In this document: positions 32,974 to 45,238 of the stretch, piece after piece
Layout: each line of letters begins with the position of its first letter
Numbering within the stretch: the first letter of the stretch is position 1
Assembly: GCA_025667525.1 (NCBI GenBank)
Contig: CM046878.1
Span: 392,774,974-392,838,973 of the forward strand
Source: Glebionis coronaria
Taxonomy: Eukaryota; Streptophyta; Magnoliopsida; Asterales; Asteraceae
Reading direction: 5' to 3'
Length of the DNA: 64,000 nucleotides
Program-made: the position numbers and the translations under genes
Notes under the pieces: model-generated
What the model was told of the DNA's origin: nothing
Databases searched by the model: none
What the model saw: the letters and a program-made list of their open reading frames with translations, nothing else

Positions 32974-33621
32974 TTACACCACTGGCTGATCATGAATTGA
33001 AGGTACCTCATAAGTCGTGTCATGGACTGTAGCTAGGAAACCCTCACAACCATGGTATAGTAAGATACGAGCCTGTAAAGCTGAAATGATCTGAACATGT
33101 TTTCCTGGTAGGAAAACCTGGTGAATATACTTTGGTGTCTGGACATCACCAAATATGACCCGGTGAGCATGACAATCTATGGTGGCACGATGAACCGACA
33201 ACCAATCCATACCCAGAATAACATCGAATTCACACATATCTAAAGGAAGGGCACTGACTGGATGGATTTTATCATCAAACTCAAGAGAGAGATCCTTATA
33301 CACCTGGGTAATGAGTACAGAGTCTCGCATGGGGATAGATATACTAAGTATATTGTCTAGTGGTGTAGGGGTCATATTTATTCTAACAGCATATGAAGTA
33401 GATATAACTGAGTATGTGGCGCCTGTATCGAAAAGCACGCATGCAGACTGTCCGTGTATAAACAAAATGCCAGTAATGGTACCTGTGGTCTTATTTGCTT
33501 GCTCACGGGTAGTAGTGTAGACACGACAAGTGGTTGGTGGTATTGGTGGTGGTGGAGGTAAAATCTGAGGGATCTGGCCTGAGGTACCGGCAGCATCCCC
33601 GCTCTTGCAATCCCTCTTCAA
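32974..33621 (-). pseudogene. E aspartic protease region
   Basis: Retropepsin motif CVLFDTGATYSVIS and the later VILGMDWLSVHRA segment are intact. The frame begins in the second half of the Gag zinc knuckle (GHLKRDC). A TAA at about 33644 falls inside that knuckle, and TAA near 32976 ends the frame before RT, so no continuous polyprotein is possible. Confidence 0.85.
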
Positions 33622-34977
33622 ATGGCCCGGCTGACCACACTTTTAACAATTACCCATACCACGACGACAAGGTCCCGTGTGTTTCTTCCCACATGTGATG
33701 CAAGTGGGATAAGTATACCCGGTGGAAGTAGCTCTAGTCTGCTGAGAACCTGATTTATAATGATAAACACGTGTCACGATTCTGATAACTTAACTGAAAT
33801 GAGGCTGTTTGACTGAGATTTAAAATTACCAGAATTTACCGGTCGAGCAACCTGCTGACCTCTGTTGTTTTGGTCACGCCCCTGTCCAGCATCTATGTTG
33901 GAATTTACAAAAATTTAAGATCTGTTCTACATGATAGTTTAGTATTTCCGGAGCTTAAAGAATCACCTGTAGTTGCCAGATGAGTTTGAGTTGCCGCGGT
34001 AGTTATCACCACCGCTCCTCTTATCTGATCGATTACGGTCATTTGACTGATCGTGGTTCCTATAGTTCTGATGTGGAGTAGCCGATTGGGATCGGTCTCC
34101 TCCTCTGTGTCTGTAAGATTATAATTGGATAAGTCATAACATATAAGTTGACAAGCAATAATGGGAGCTAAATTGTTTAAGTCTGTTGGGTGAGATGTAC
34201 CTCTTATTCGGACGCTCTACATTCTCGAGCTCATCTCTCTCGAAAAGCATCTCAATATCACGAGCTGCATTAGCTACTTGTGACACATTAGTGAATGTGG
34301 CACTCACCAGCCTATCTGCAGTCCTAGAGTGAAGAGCCCAGCGAAATTGCTTCGCTTGCTCCTCTGCGGTACCCGCAGCCTCCCCTAAGAATCCAGCCAT
34401 CCTGAGGTATCGGTGCATGAACTCTATACTATTCTCGCCATGATTCTGACGAATAACGTGGAAGTCCCTCTTCAGTTTAGCTTGCTCCGCATGCGGGAAA
34501 AACTGGTCATAGAACATCGTCTTGAAACGTGCCCAGGTCAATGTAAGCTCCCAAGTATCTCCCCCATTGGACAGCTTCTAAGACCTCCACTAATGCAGAG
34601 CAGGACCCTCCAGCTTGTAAACTGCAAGCCTAACCTTGAAAACATCACCACAACCCATAGCTCCAAAAAATTTTCTCTACATGGTAGATCCAGTCTTCCG
34701 CGTCATTTGGAGCTACAGTGTGCTCAAAAAGTCGGGGTGTCTGCTTGTTAAACAAATCTAGCCAAGCGGGTAAAGTGGCAGGTGGTGGAGCAGGAGGGTT
34801 GTTATTCTGCTGAGGTCCATTTTGATATTCAGCTCGGATCTCATCACGAATTTGAGGTAACATGGCCTGTATAGCAGCCTGAACAGCAGCAGCAATGGCA
34901 GCTGCGTTAGGATCATTCTCGGTTTCACGTCTGGGTGGCATCTGAAATAAAAGAGGATAAGTTGATAAAACTGCCAA
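33622..34977 (-). pseudogene. E gag (broken)
   Basis: The likely start MPPRRETENDP is at about 34942. The Gag domain is split over 34942-34645 (ending in the HVEKIF segment) and 34541-34134 (TWARFKTMFYDQFFPHAEQ, SIEFMHRYL). Decayed sequence follows at 33780-34130, then a first CXTC cysteine cluster and the interrupted CCHC knuckle near 33640. Confidence 0.82.
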
Positions 34978-35053
34978 AATCTGGGGTAATAAATCTGGAT
35001 ATGCATAGTGTAATTCATGAAGGTATAGCCAACAAAATATGACATGAATACTG

Positions 35054-35188
35054 GTGAACGCCTAGGGTCAGTTCACAAAATGACAATTACTGAAACATAA
35101 ATCTGACATGAGTAAGGATGAACGCCTAAGGTCAGTTCATCTACCCAAAATTTAAACGGCAAGGGTGAACGCCTATGGTCAGTTCACC
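35054..35188 (-). promoter_or_regulatory. Three spaced, near-identical hairpins in the leader of E
   Basis: At 35054-35076, 35117-35141 and 35164-35188 the plus strand reads GTGAAC-N11-GTTCAC, GATGAAC-N11-GTTCATC and GGTGAAC-N11-GTTCACC, with loop GCCTA(G/A/T)GGTCA each time. The middle copy changes one stem pair on both sides. They lie between primer site and gag. A role in packaging, dimerisation or translation start is inference. Confidence 0.75.
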
Positions 35189-35390
35189 AAAACAAAAAGT
35201 TCGCTGAAAAGCACATGCGATTAAGTATGGCCAGTCCTGTACCAACCGTTTACTTAATCAAAATTTTAAAAATCCGACTGATAAAATTTATGAGTAGCAT
35301 GGAAGATAACGACGCCAAAATACAGGATGTTCTTGGTGACTACCCACTAGTCACAGGTCAAGTTTTAGAGCCTACAGGTCGAACCTTGCT

Positions 35391-35402
35391 TCTCTGATAC
35401 CA
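35391..35402 (-). promoter_or_regulatory. Primer binding site of element E
   Basis: Minus strand TGGTATCAGAGA, four bases from the LTR, matches the first eleven bases expected for initiator tRNA-Met. Confidence 0.8.
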
Positions 35403-35406
35403 TAAT

Positions 35407-37888
35407 TGTAACACCCCACTTGGATAAGTAGACCGTTACGTGTATTTATGGCGTGTCATCAAAGCATGCAAGGCAATGTATTAAAACATTAACTGACCAT
35501 ACGGAAATGCCGGAATCAAACATCGGTAGTCCAACATAAGCTCAAAATATAAAGATTAAGTACTGAAAGAAAAAGGACGAAACAATGTCCAAACAACCAA
35601 AGTAATGTAATGTAATGTGTGCATAAAATAAAGGAGTCTGGATAGCTCCCATCCAAATGCACGTACTCTCTTAGAAATCCTAAGATCGTCCCTCTGTACC
35701 TGCCGTTTGTAAACATGAAAGGAACTACGGCTGAGCATAACGCTCAGTGGACGGATATAACATGATAAGAATGTACTGAACGTAATGTAATAGAAGACAA
35801 CAATGAAGTTATAAGACTGATATGCAACATGTGGTGGAACTCTGCATTAAATCTGAGAAACCTGGTTCATATATACTGAAATATAACTATTAATTCTGAA
35901 AACATGCATTTACTGTATTTTAATTGCCAGAGCTTATATAGGTCACGTGCTGTAACAACCGTGCATGAATAACTGGAGGGGTGACCTCGTCATGCTGTAG
36001 AGGGGTGACCTCTAAATACTATGCTGGGTGGAGGGATCAGCTCCAATGTGAAGGATGTAGAGCACACACCACATTCACCCTGATAACTTGTAACAAATAT
36101 AAGCCTAGGATGCATCCATACGCCCCACTAAACATACATATAAAAATGGCCAACCTGAACATGAGTGGGACGATGCAGGATATCACTTTCCTGCATGTGA
36201 GTCACGACACCGGTGCCTCTAGTGTCGTGGTTACGGTACCTCCGTAACTAGTACATAAACTGGTCGTGCTTGTATATAATGCTCAGGCAATTTATTTAGT
36301 TATTAACATGATTACAATAAGCTTAAACATATACTGGGGAAAAACATTTGGCTGAAGACGGGGAATCCTAAACATGTATAAAAAGGAAGTCCTTACTGAA
36401 AGGACGGAAAATCCGTACCTCGTGTCCAGTAACCGACCGAGATCAACTGACAGAAAGTCTACTCTGATTTCACGCGAGCTACATGAATAAGGGACGTGAA
36501 TGAGTAAACTGATATTCGTTTATTTAATTTCATGTTCTTATTGGTCTTTCATTTATTTATTTTATTTCTGAAATTTCGTACGTATATTAACTGATAAATC
36601 TGACCTTATAATAATTCATTTTAATGTATTATCTTTCTACTATTAGTTACGGTACAACGTATTTCCGACGCTATAGTAGTACTATATTACGTATCCCGTT
36701 AAAATAGAAAGTTTCTTAATTTAGAAAGTTCCCAAATAATTTAATTCATTTCATAAAATTATACCCTTTTAAATATTAAAGAACTATTTTAATTTAATAC
36801 ATTTAAAATATATTTTAAACATTTATAAAACAATTTAATTAAAAATGTATAATATAAGAATATTTATTTTATTTATTATAATAATGTCCCGAGCCTACCG
36901 AGATATCCCATCTCGGTCGCACTAAACAAACCAACATATAATGATTAACTCTACCTATATAAATCTATCTACAAGAATTAGTGACAGAATTCTGTGTCAC
37001 TAAAAGTGTCACCAAAAGCTGAGAGTTTTAAAACTGTCATTAAAAAGAATCTGCGACAGAATTTTCTGTCGCCAATCTGTTGGTAATGTTATATTAAAGT
37101 TACTAGTTCTCTGTCCAAACTTTTCCCACTGCCCACACCCATTGTTCCCACTATTCTCCCTCCGTTACCACTGCTTTTGTAATCCCAAACACCCCTTTTT
37201 ATAGGTAAACCCGATTGGGTCTTTTGTTGGCTTCGGTTTGCTGAACCAGCCCTCAACCGCCCCTGTGTGGGTCACGGTTGGGCAAGGAGGGGATCACTCG
37301 GTTTCATAACACAAGTCACAAATACACCAAGACCTGGTGGTCTCGGTTCCACATAACCCCAACCGAACTAAAACCCTATTCCATGATTTTATGTGAAAAT
37401 AGTGGTTTGATTATATAACAAAAACGTTTTCATTAATCATTAGACAAACCGTTTGGGGTAAGCTGAGATAGAAGATGATTACCTTGTGAATAGACTACTG
37501 GATTGATAAAAGAGTCGGCCTCTTTTTTTTTCTTCCCGGCGGCACACACAACAAAGTGAAACCCTAGTTTTATTTTGTTGTTTTCTGCTTTTCTTTTTTT
37601 TTAACCGACTGAGAAGGGAGTAGCGATATATTTGTTTCTTGGTTTTGAGGTTACAATGGGTAGGGATCAAATCCCACTAATGCTGCGGCCCAACAACTTT
37701 CTAAAACATTTTATGTTTTCATCTCGTTTTAATATTCGTTTACGGGTTCGTGATTTCTCATGACGTAACATATTTATTTATTATTATTTTTTTTATATAT
37801 ACGTAAATTGTTTAAATAATTAAACCGTAAATAGTTTAAATAATTAAACCGCATATTTACATTTTCTGATTTAAATACGGGTTTTACA
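35407..37888 (-). repeat. 5' LTR of element E (2482 bp)
   Basis: Direct repeat of 27465-29921 with about 40 substitutions by eye and an extra stretch of about 27 bases near 37499-37525. It is followed by AACAC (37889-37893). Confidence 0.93.
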
Positions 37889-39617
37889 AACACATACACA
37901 AGCAGAACTCAAATATCACAAATATCCAAATTTTTGACAGATTTTGAGATTAAGGGTTCAAACCTCATGGATGTACATCCACACCCACGTATGTTTGAGC
38001 TTATGTGCCTAGAAAAACAAGGCACAAGCTTCCAACATCAGGCTGCTAAGATAGAACAAAGTTAGAAGCAAAAATATAAAACAGAAAGGTAACAAAACTT
38101 GATTGATGCAACTCTTGTAACCCACTATTTGATTATCCCCAAGTTATAAGCCTCACAACACCTTGATAACTCTTTATCAGGGTGCTATGATGCACTTATA
38201 GCCCAAAAATTCCAAAGGTGTACCAAGAACATAGCAAAATATCAAGATTTAGGAAAATATGCAATTTCTTGCACACTCCTTGAAAACACGTTTTAAGATT
38301 CAAGTTTAGCAAACATATAACAATATCAAGCAGTAAATAAGACTGGCACTTGGGTTTTCTTCAAAGATTCAAACACACTTCATTAAACATGAAAATGGGA
38401 TTTACAGAACTTGAACAAAGGAAAATCCAAGAGCAACTGAAATGAAAACCCTAATGTGTAAAGTCCCTTAAATGCCCTTGAGAGTTTTGGCTTTTTGCTT
38501 GATCATGTGACTGAATTTGGTAGTTTGTTGAGGTGTCAAGCATGTGGAATTGATCAAAGGCTCACAAGGAGCTTAAGTTTGAAGCTACAATCTTGAACGT
38601 TGGATGGCTGGCAAGTTTTGGCTTTTTCTTCCAAAACCGTGTATGAGGGTTTATCATGTGACCAAGGTGATGATGTGGCATGGGTTTTCAAAGTTGGGAT
38701 GTGTTTAGGGACACCTTAATCTTAATCCTAGAGGTTTTGGTGGTTTAATTATAAGCCATTAACAAATGTACAATTCTTGTTCATACGTGAATAGTAGCAT
38801 GTTTAATCTGTTTTTGGGTAAGATTAAGTTTAAAAACTTGTTTAGGCGCCAAGAATAAACTAATTAGTTAAGATTAGTTTATTAAACTAAGTGGGATGTG
38901 AGGTGGATGAATGGGGTGTTCTGATTGGTTGACGGGGGTTAGCGGAACACGTGTAGGATGGTGGTTGGTCTAGGTTTCTTTCATTGTTTGCCAAGTTTAG
39001 CCCTTAATCTTTTACACTCCTTTCACTTGTAATTTATTAAGCCAAATCCGGATTCCCTTTGTATTGAAAGTTTCTTTTTTCACACTTTTGCCCCAAATAC
39101 TTGTCCAAAGTATTTTCAGGGGTATTTCTTGCCGTTTGTTGATTCTTGAAGGGTTGTTTTGGCATTTTCTTCAAAGATGATGGTCTTGACTTGTATGATT
39201 GACTTTTTGGAGGACTAATATTGACAAGTCATGATTGTTGAGGGACCATTCTTGCCAATTCTTCAAAGTGGAGGGCCCTTTTGTAAATTTGACAATCTTT
39301 AAGGACCAAACTTATAATTATGAATATACAAGGGTTTAAAGTGTCAATTCTTCAATATTGGAGGACCCTTCTTGCATAATCTTCAAATCTTCAAGGGTTT
39401 TTCTTGAAAAATCTTCATTAAGGCTTGGTTCATTGTGCGGCTTCGTTTCCCGTGTTCGTTTTTGCATGTTTCTTGTGATCTTTTGTCATTTTCTCAATAT
39501 CCGTACCTAAAATACACAAGTAAAAAACACAAGCATATATTTGGCATTTTTGATGATATTTAATGCATTTAAAGCCCGTTTTGGACGATGAGACTATGTA
39601 TAAAAGCAGTCTCATCA

Positions 39618-41448
39618 CTCCCCTATACTAAACCATTGCCGTGCCCTTACGCAATGCTAGAATAAAGTATCATAGCACCTCCAAAATTCATTTTTATTTA
39701 CTTTTATTGAATGATAAACTAGCTACACTACTTCTATTACTTCTACTACTTGCATTTTAGACATAATGTATGATTTTCATCGCAAAATATGATGTTTAGG
39801 TTCATAGAACCAGAACACGTGAATGCTTCGTTAGAAATAATTTCGTCGTCCTCGATTTTCACCCCAATTCCATGCTAAGCGTGCGACGAGATCATTGTCA
39901 TTATAAGTTAGTAATGCTAACACTACTCATATGCCCTAATCACGTACTTATCCTCCCATTTTCCTAAGTTGTATCTCTTATATTTTATTTTGTCTTGAAT
40001 GTTTCACGAGGATACATTGTTTGAATTGTGCGATGATAGAGATTTAGGTCTAAAAATAGAGTCCTAAAGGTGTAACCAAGACCATCGAATTAATAACCCC
40101 TCCTAATAGACAACGATGTCAAAAAATTAAGTCAACAAGAAGGATCGATAAACACGGTTTTATAACGGTTTTGAACATGAGACTATTACCAAGAATTTTA
40201 TACGCCCCCTAACGGAAGGGCCTTATTATCATAGGTTTACCTCCATCTTTTATTCAACTTCGCCATGAAGCTTTTATTATGACTTCGGTCTTGCCTTACC
40301 TTTTATTTAACCTCGCCATGAGGTGTTTATTGTGGCCAAAGACGTATATCCTCACGCTAAAAGCGAATTTTGGATCTTCAAAGCTTCAAAGATTAAGGCT
40401 TGATTCACTTTTAATTTTGCATAGATTTTTTGGCCCTGTGAGCTTCAAATTGTTTGCTTGATTTAGGTGAGCACTTGAAATCTTATTATTGGGTGAAGCT
40501 TTCGATTATTTGGGTTGCCAATCAAAACCGTGACGCTGGCGATACCTTAATGTCTTACCAATTTAATTACATGGAAGCTACTAGAAAAGACTAGAAACCA
40601 ACAATCAAGACTAAACCGCTAAGTCAATATTTATTAAGCAAACAATATTTACAAGCGAGGGGAGAATAAGCAAACAACGAGAACACATGAGTTTTTGAAA
40701 GAATACGAGTACTCTACATTTAGCATAGTAACTTATAATTAACTCTATCAATTCTCTTCCTCATTTAAGAGACTTAGCCTAATATAAAGTTAAGGAATCG
40801 AAGCTAAGTGCTCAACACGCACGGTCGAGTCAAAATTACTCTTACTCTCGCCATCGGAAAATCTACATTCGTGTCTTCAAACACTTATAAAAAATGAGAA
40901 AATTTTTAAAATTTGGCCATTTTAGCCTTATTTTGCAACAAAACGATAAACAAAAAGATAAACTTTGGAAAGCGTGAAGGTTTGACAAGGCAAGTATCTA
41001 TTCACCCCCCCCCCCCCCCATACTAAAGTTAAACATTGTCCTCAATGTTTCGAGTCTAAGGGTTGGAAACCCCCATACTAGAGACGTAGTCGAATGCATA
41101 ATCTAGCATGGAAAGGGTGTAATCGTTAAATTTAAAGCTGTTTATGAAGTGTGCTAAAAACCTAAGGTTAGAACATCAAAGGATATATCATGGATATTGA
41201 GAAATTCTTCCAAGCAAACAATCGAGTGCTCCCATAAAACGAACACGAGATGCTCCACTCGTGAAGATAATGATCATCTAAAATCCACAATTCACAAATA
41301 ACCACGGAACAAAGGTTGGAAGGGCACAAATGCCCACACGTTACTACATTAGAAAGCGATAATATGTACATAGGATAAGCATGGGACTCCCCACAAGGCA
41401 CCTCGTTTTTTATTTCCGAGTCATGAGCTCGACTCGATCCCCTCAATA
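39618..41448 (-). other. Polypurine tract and 3' noncoding region of F
   Basis: Minus-strand polypurine tract TTAGTATAGGGGAG at 39618-39631 adjoins the LTR. The remainder, colinear with 3207-5115 of A, has no supported ORF. It includes a G-tract and AACATTG hairpin block (41005-41080) with a 15-base C homopolymer on the plus strand (41005-41019; A has seven), and the CGAGTC hairpin at 41417-41436. Confidence 0.82.
41417..41436 (-). promoter_or_regulatory. Conserved hairpin CGAGTC-N8-GACTCG (F)
   Basis: Same stem as 4999-5018 and 62807-62826 with a different loop; here it lies just after the integrase stop. Confidence 0.7.
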
Positions 41449-42609
41449 CTAATTATCATTGGGGAAGGTGATTTGGTCGAGGTAGTTCAAGGATGGAACT
41501 TCCCCGCCAAAGTAGTGCTTCAACCTATGTCCATTCACCTTGAAATTAGGGCCATCATTTTGAGCTAGCTCGATGGTCTCATATGGAAAAACTTGAGTCA
41601 CGGTGAATGGACCGGACCAACGGGATTTCAACTTACCGGAAAATATTTTCAAACGAGAGTTAAACAGCAACACTTGATTCCCAATGTTAAAAACCCGTTT
41701 TTTAATTTTTGAATCATGAAACTTTTTAGTTTTTTCTTTGTAAATCAATGAGTTTTCATAAGAAATATCTCTCAATTCATCTAATTCATTAAGTTGCATT
41801 TTTTGGTGTTTTCCTGCAGTCTCCATATCATCATTACAATGCTTAAGGGCCCAATAAGCTTTGTGTTCAAGTTCAATTGGCAAGTGACAATTCTTCCCAT
41901 ACACTAGCTTATAAGGAGTTCACCCGATGGGTGTCTTATGAGCGGTCCTAAAGGCCCATAAAGCATCCTCCAACTTATCCGACCAAGATTGTCGGTTTTC
42001 TCCAATAGATCTCTCCAAGATCCTCTTCAAAGCTCGGTTTGAAGCCTCGACTTGACCACTCGTTTGTGGTTGATAAGCCGTAGAAAGACGATGTGTAACC
42101 CCATATTTCCTTAGGACCCTTTCAAATTGTTCGTTACAAAAATGGGTTCCATGATCGCTTATGATCGCACGAGGGGTTCCAAACCGAGAAAACAAGCTTT
42201 TCAAAAACTTGACTACCACACGAGCATCGTTCGTAGGCAAAGCGTTAGCTTCCACCCACTTAGATAGGTAGTCAATGGCGACAAGGATGTACTTATTACC
42301 ACGAGATGATGGGAACGACCCTATAAAGTCAATGCCCCAAACGTCAAAGATCTCACACACTTGGATGATATTTTGTGGCATTTCATCGTTTTGTGAGGCT
42401 TTTCCTTGTCGTTGGCATGAGTCACACAACTTCACAAGTGCATGTGCACCTCGGCAAATAGTAGGCCAAAAGAAACAGGCATCAAAGACCTTCTTAGTCG
42501 TGAGATTAGCACTATGGTGACCACCCGTGGGTCCCTCGTGACAAGCTATAAGGATGTTAGAAGCTTCGGTACCAAAGACACAACGTCGAATGATTTGATC
42601 CGCAAAATT
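41449..42609 (-). pseudogene. F integrase (broken)
   Basis: The zinc part ends in [10 protein letters not shown]. The core has [18 protein letters not shown] and [12 protein letters not shown], so the three acids are present. A break at 41904-41920 separates the C-terminal part (MYGKNCHLPIELEHKAYWAL; KLKSRWSGPFTVTQ), which ends at 41449. A frame break also occurs around 42440-42610 between RNase H and the zinc part. Domain type and order fit Athila integrases. Confidence 0.87.
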
Positions 42610-44239
42610 TCAAAACAAGTAATGGTCGTTCCAAAAATAGAACTTGACGTCACGAAAAAATTTTCTTTTTTCTTTAGTCGTCATATCCTTGATGATGAAG
42701 TTCCCCGCATGGTAATTTGCGATGTCCGCAAACCATGGGGTAGAAGAATCAAGCTTAGAATTCACTACACCAAGTGTCTCGAGCAGAAATGTTTCGGCGA
42801 TTTCCTTGGGCTCGTAAACACTTTGGTGAGGATCTTCCAAACGAGAAATATGATCGGCCGCTAGATTCTCGGCTCCTTTTTTGTCAACGATTTTGTGATC
42901 AAATTCTTGAAGGAGGAGAATCCAACGAAGTAATCTTGGCTTTGCATCTTGTTTAGCCATAAGATACTTGATAGCCGAATGACCCGTATACACTATACAT
43001 TTAGTCAAGACGAGATAAGGTCAGAACTTCTCAAATGCATACACCACAGAAAGGAATTCCTTCTCCGTTGTAGTGTATTTTAGTTGAGGCTTGGTCATCG
43101 TCTTGCTAGCATAGTGAATAGTCAAGAAGTGTTTTTCATGACGTTCCCCTAAAACAGCCCCAATAGCGTAGTCACTAGCATCACACATGAGCTCAAAGGG
43201 GAGGTTCCAATTGGGAGCAACAAGAATCGGAGCTTCGGTAAGTTTCCCCTTAAGGATCTCAAAGGCTCGTACACAATCTTCGTCAAAGACAAAACGTGCA
43301 TCTTTTTCTAGGAGATGTGTAATAGGTCGAGAAATCTTTGAAAAATCCTTGATGAATCGACGATAAAAGCCCGCGTGGCCTAGGAAACTCCTAACTCCCT
43401 TGACGGTTTTGGGATGAGGTAATTTGGCGATGACGTCTACCTTAGCTTGATCTACCTCAATCCCCTCTTTCGAAACCTTGTGCCCTAAGACGATTCCACT
43501 TTTAACCATAAAATGACATTTTTCCCAATTAAGCACAAGGTTGGTTTCCTCACAAGGCTTCAACATTCTCTCAAGATTCGACAAACACGAAGTGAACGAA
43601 CTACCAAACACGGAAAATTCATCCATGAAGACTTCCATCGTCTTCTCGATCATATCATGAAAAATAGCCATCATGCACCTTTGAAAGGTTCCCGGTGCAT
43701 TGCAAAGTCCGAATGGCATTCTACGATAAGCAAACGTTCCATATGGACACGTAAACGTAGTTTTTCTTGATCACGGGGATCGATGGGGATTTGGAAGTAA
43801 CCGGAAAAATCATCTAAAAATCAATAGAAATCGTTTCCCGCAAGACGCTCCAACATTTGGTCCATGAAGGGAAAGGGAAAATGGTCTTTTCGAGTGGCGT
43901 CATTCAACTTACGATAGTCAATGCACACTCTCCATCTGGTCACGAGTCTAGTGGGAATTAACTCGTTGGCATCATTTGGCACAACGTTCATTCCTCCCTT
44001 CTTAGGGACACAATGAATAGGACTCACCCACAGGCTATCGGAAATAGGGTAAATCATTCCCGCGTCAAGGAGTTTTAGGACTTCCTTTTTGATGACGTCG
44101 TGAATTTTGGGGTTCACCCTCCTTTGACATTAGATTGCGGGTTTGTAATCCTCCTCCATTAAGATTTTGTGGGTACAAAATTTGGGATCGATCCCCTTAA
44201 TGTCGGATAACTTCCACGCAATTGCCCCTTTGTGATCCT
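42610..44239 (-). pseudogene. F reverse transcriptase and RNase H (broken)
   Basis: RT pieces: 44117-43821 (IHCVPKKGGMNVV, RVCIDYRKLNDATRKDHFP) and 43719-43021 (MPFGLCNAPGTFQRCM). The active site reads FMDEFSVFG where Athila RTs have FMDDFSVFG, so the second catalytic Asp is Glu. RNase H (LMCDASDYAIGAVLG) runs into 43008-42610. Stops lie near 44128 and 43821, and further breaks at 43720-43820 and 43010-43020. Confidence 0.88.
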
Positions 44240-45238
44240 TTAGAACATCGACAAGTTCGGTTTTTTCATCATCCGAAAGATCTTTCGCAATAATAACCGG
44301 CAACTTGTCGTCCTCCTCCAAAAAACATATTCAAGGTGAGGAGGTAAATCTTTCAACTCGAGGATAGGTGGCTCCTCAATTGAAGATTTGGGCTCGATAC
44401 TCATAACCTCCTTGGGTGGAGGAAATGGGAAATCGTTAAAAAAATCCTTGATAATCGAGAAGTCCTCATCATTGTCGAGGTCTTCGTCACAAGTACGTGG
44501 AACATCGAATTCTCCCAACGTAAAACCACCACCTTCAAATGGAGTGAAGGTTGGTGTCGATTTATCAAGAATGGGATCTAACATAGTGGGATTGCCACTA
44601 TTCACATCATCACCAAAACCTAAAACTTCTTGTGAAAATTCCTCGCAAACAACGTCAATCATATCAGCGAGGTTTATGGTTGCAACGGAATAAACATGTG
44701 AAATTAGAGAATTTTGAGTTGCGTTTATAACAAGTTCCTCGTCGTTGAAACGTAAGGTGATCTTTCCAGCATGCACATCAATTAAAGCCATAGACGTATC
44801 TAAAAACGAACGACCTAAAATGAGAGGAACTTGAGGATCCGTGGGAATATCGACAATGATAAAGTCTACCGGATAATAGAACTTTCCCACTTTCACAAAA
44901 ACGTCTTCCGCCAATCCACATGCGGGAATCGTGGAATGATCGGCCAACTCGATAGACATTAGTGAAGGAGTAAGATTAGGAAGATTGAGTGACTTGAAGA
45001 TTGCAAGTGGCATCAAGTTAATACTAGCACCAAGATCGGCCAAGGCATAGCATTCTTCCATATCTTGAATTGCACAAGGAATCAAGAATTTACCGGGATT
45101 AAGGACTTTTTGAGGTATGCGATTAAGATAAACCGATGAACAACTAGACAATTGTTGCAATTTCTCCTTGTTGTTCAACATACTCTTGAAGTTAACGGCA
45201 AATCGAGGCATCATGAACAAAGCATCGGCAAAACTCAC
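44240..45238 (-). pseudogene. F protease (frame split from gag and RT)
   Basis: Holds the Athila-type protease motif ALADLGASINLMPL and PLILGRSFLDTS. It is about as close to the protease of A as the two Gags are. After the domain comes an acidic Pro-rich linker of about 130 residues leading to RT; it is unrelated in sequence to the C-terminal region of A. Frameshifts near 45238 (against gag) and 44240-44321 (against RT) break the polyprotein. Confidence 0.85.

Larger units (their letters stand above)
27465..37888 (-). mobile_element. Element E: Tekay-like Ty3 chromovirus
   Basis: Complete 10.4-kb minus-strand element: LTRs 27465-29921 and 35407-37888, initiator-Met-type primer site 35391-35402, polypurine tract at 29922, perfect duplication AACAC. 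Gag, protease, RT-RNase H, integrase and a C-terminal chromodomain-like segment are present but interrupted. LTRs differ at about 40 sites in 2.45 kb by eye (roughly 98.4% identity), so E is older than A and younger than F. The Tekay assignment rests on the long LTRs and chromodomain type. Confidence 0.9.
25162..39617 (-). repeat. 3' LTR of element F, split by element E
   Basis: LTR pieces are 25162-27464 and 37889-39617; together they match 52061-56163. Element E interrupts it with the perfect 5-bp duplication AACAC (27460-27464 and 37889-37893). The LTR has many AATAAGC strings and a strong hairpin at 26151-26193. Confidence 0.9.

Noticed and set aside
41168..41446. Env-like ORF after the integrase of F
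   Set aside because: 92 codons in the noncoding tail; the frame is not kept in A, and the conserved feature there is the hairpin.
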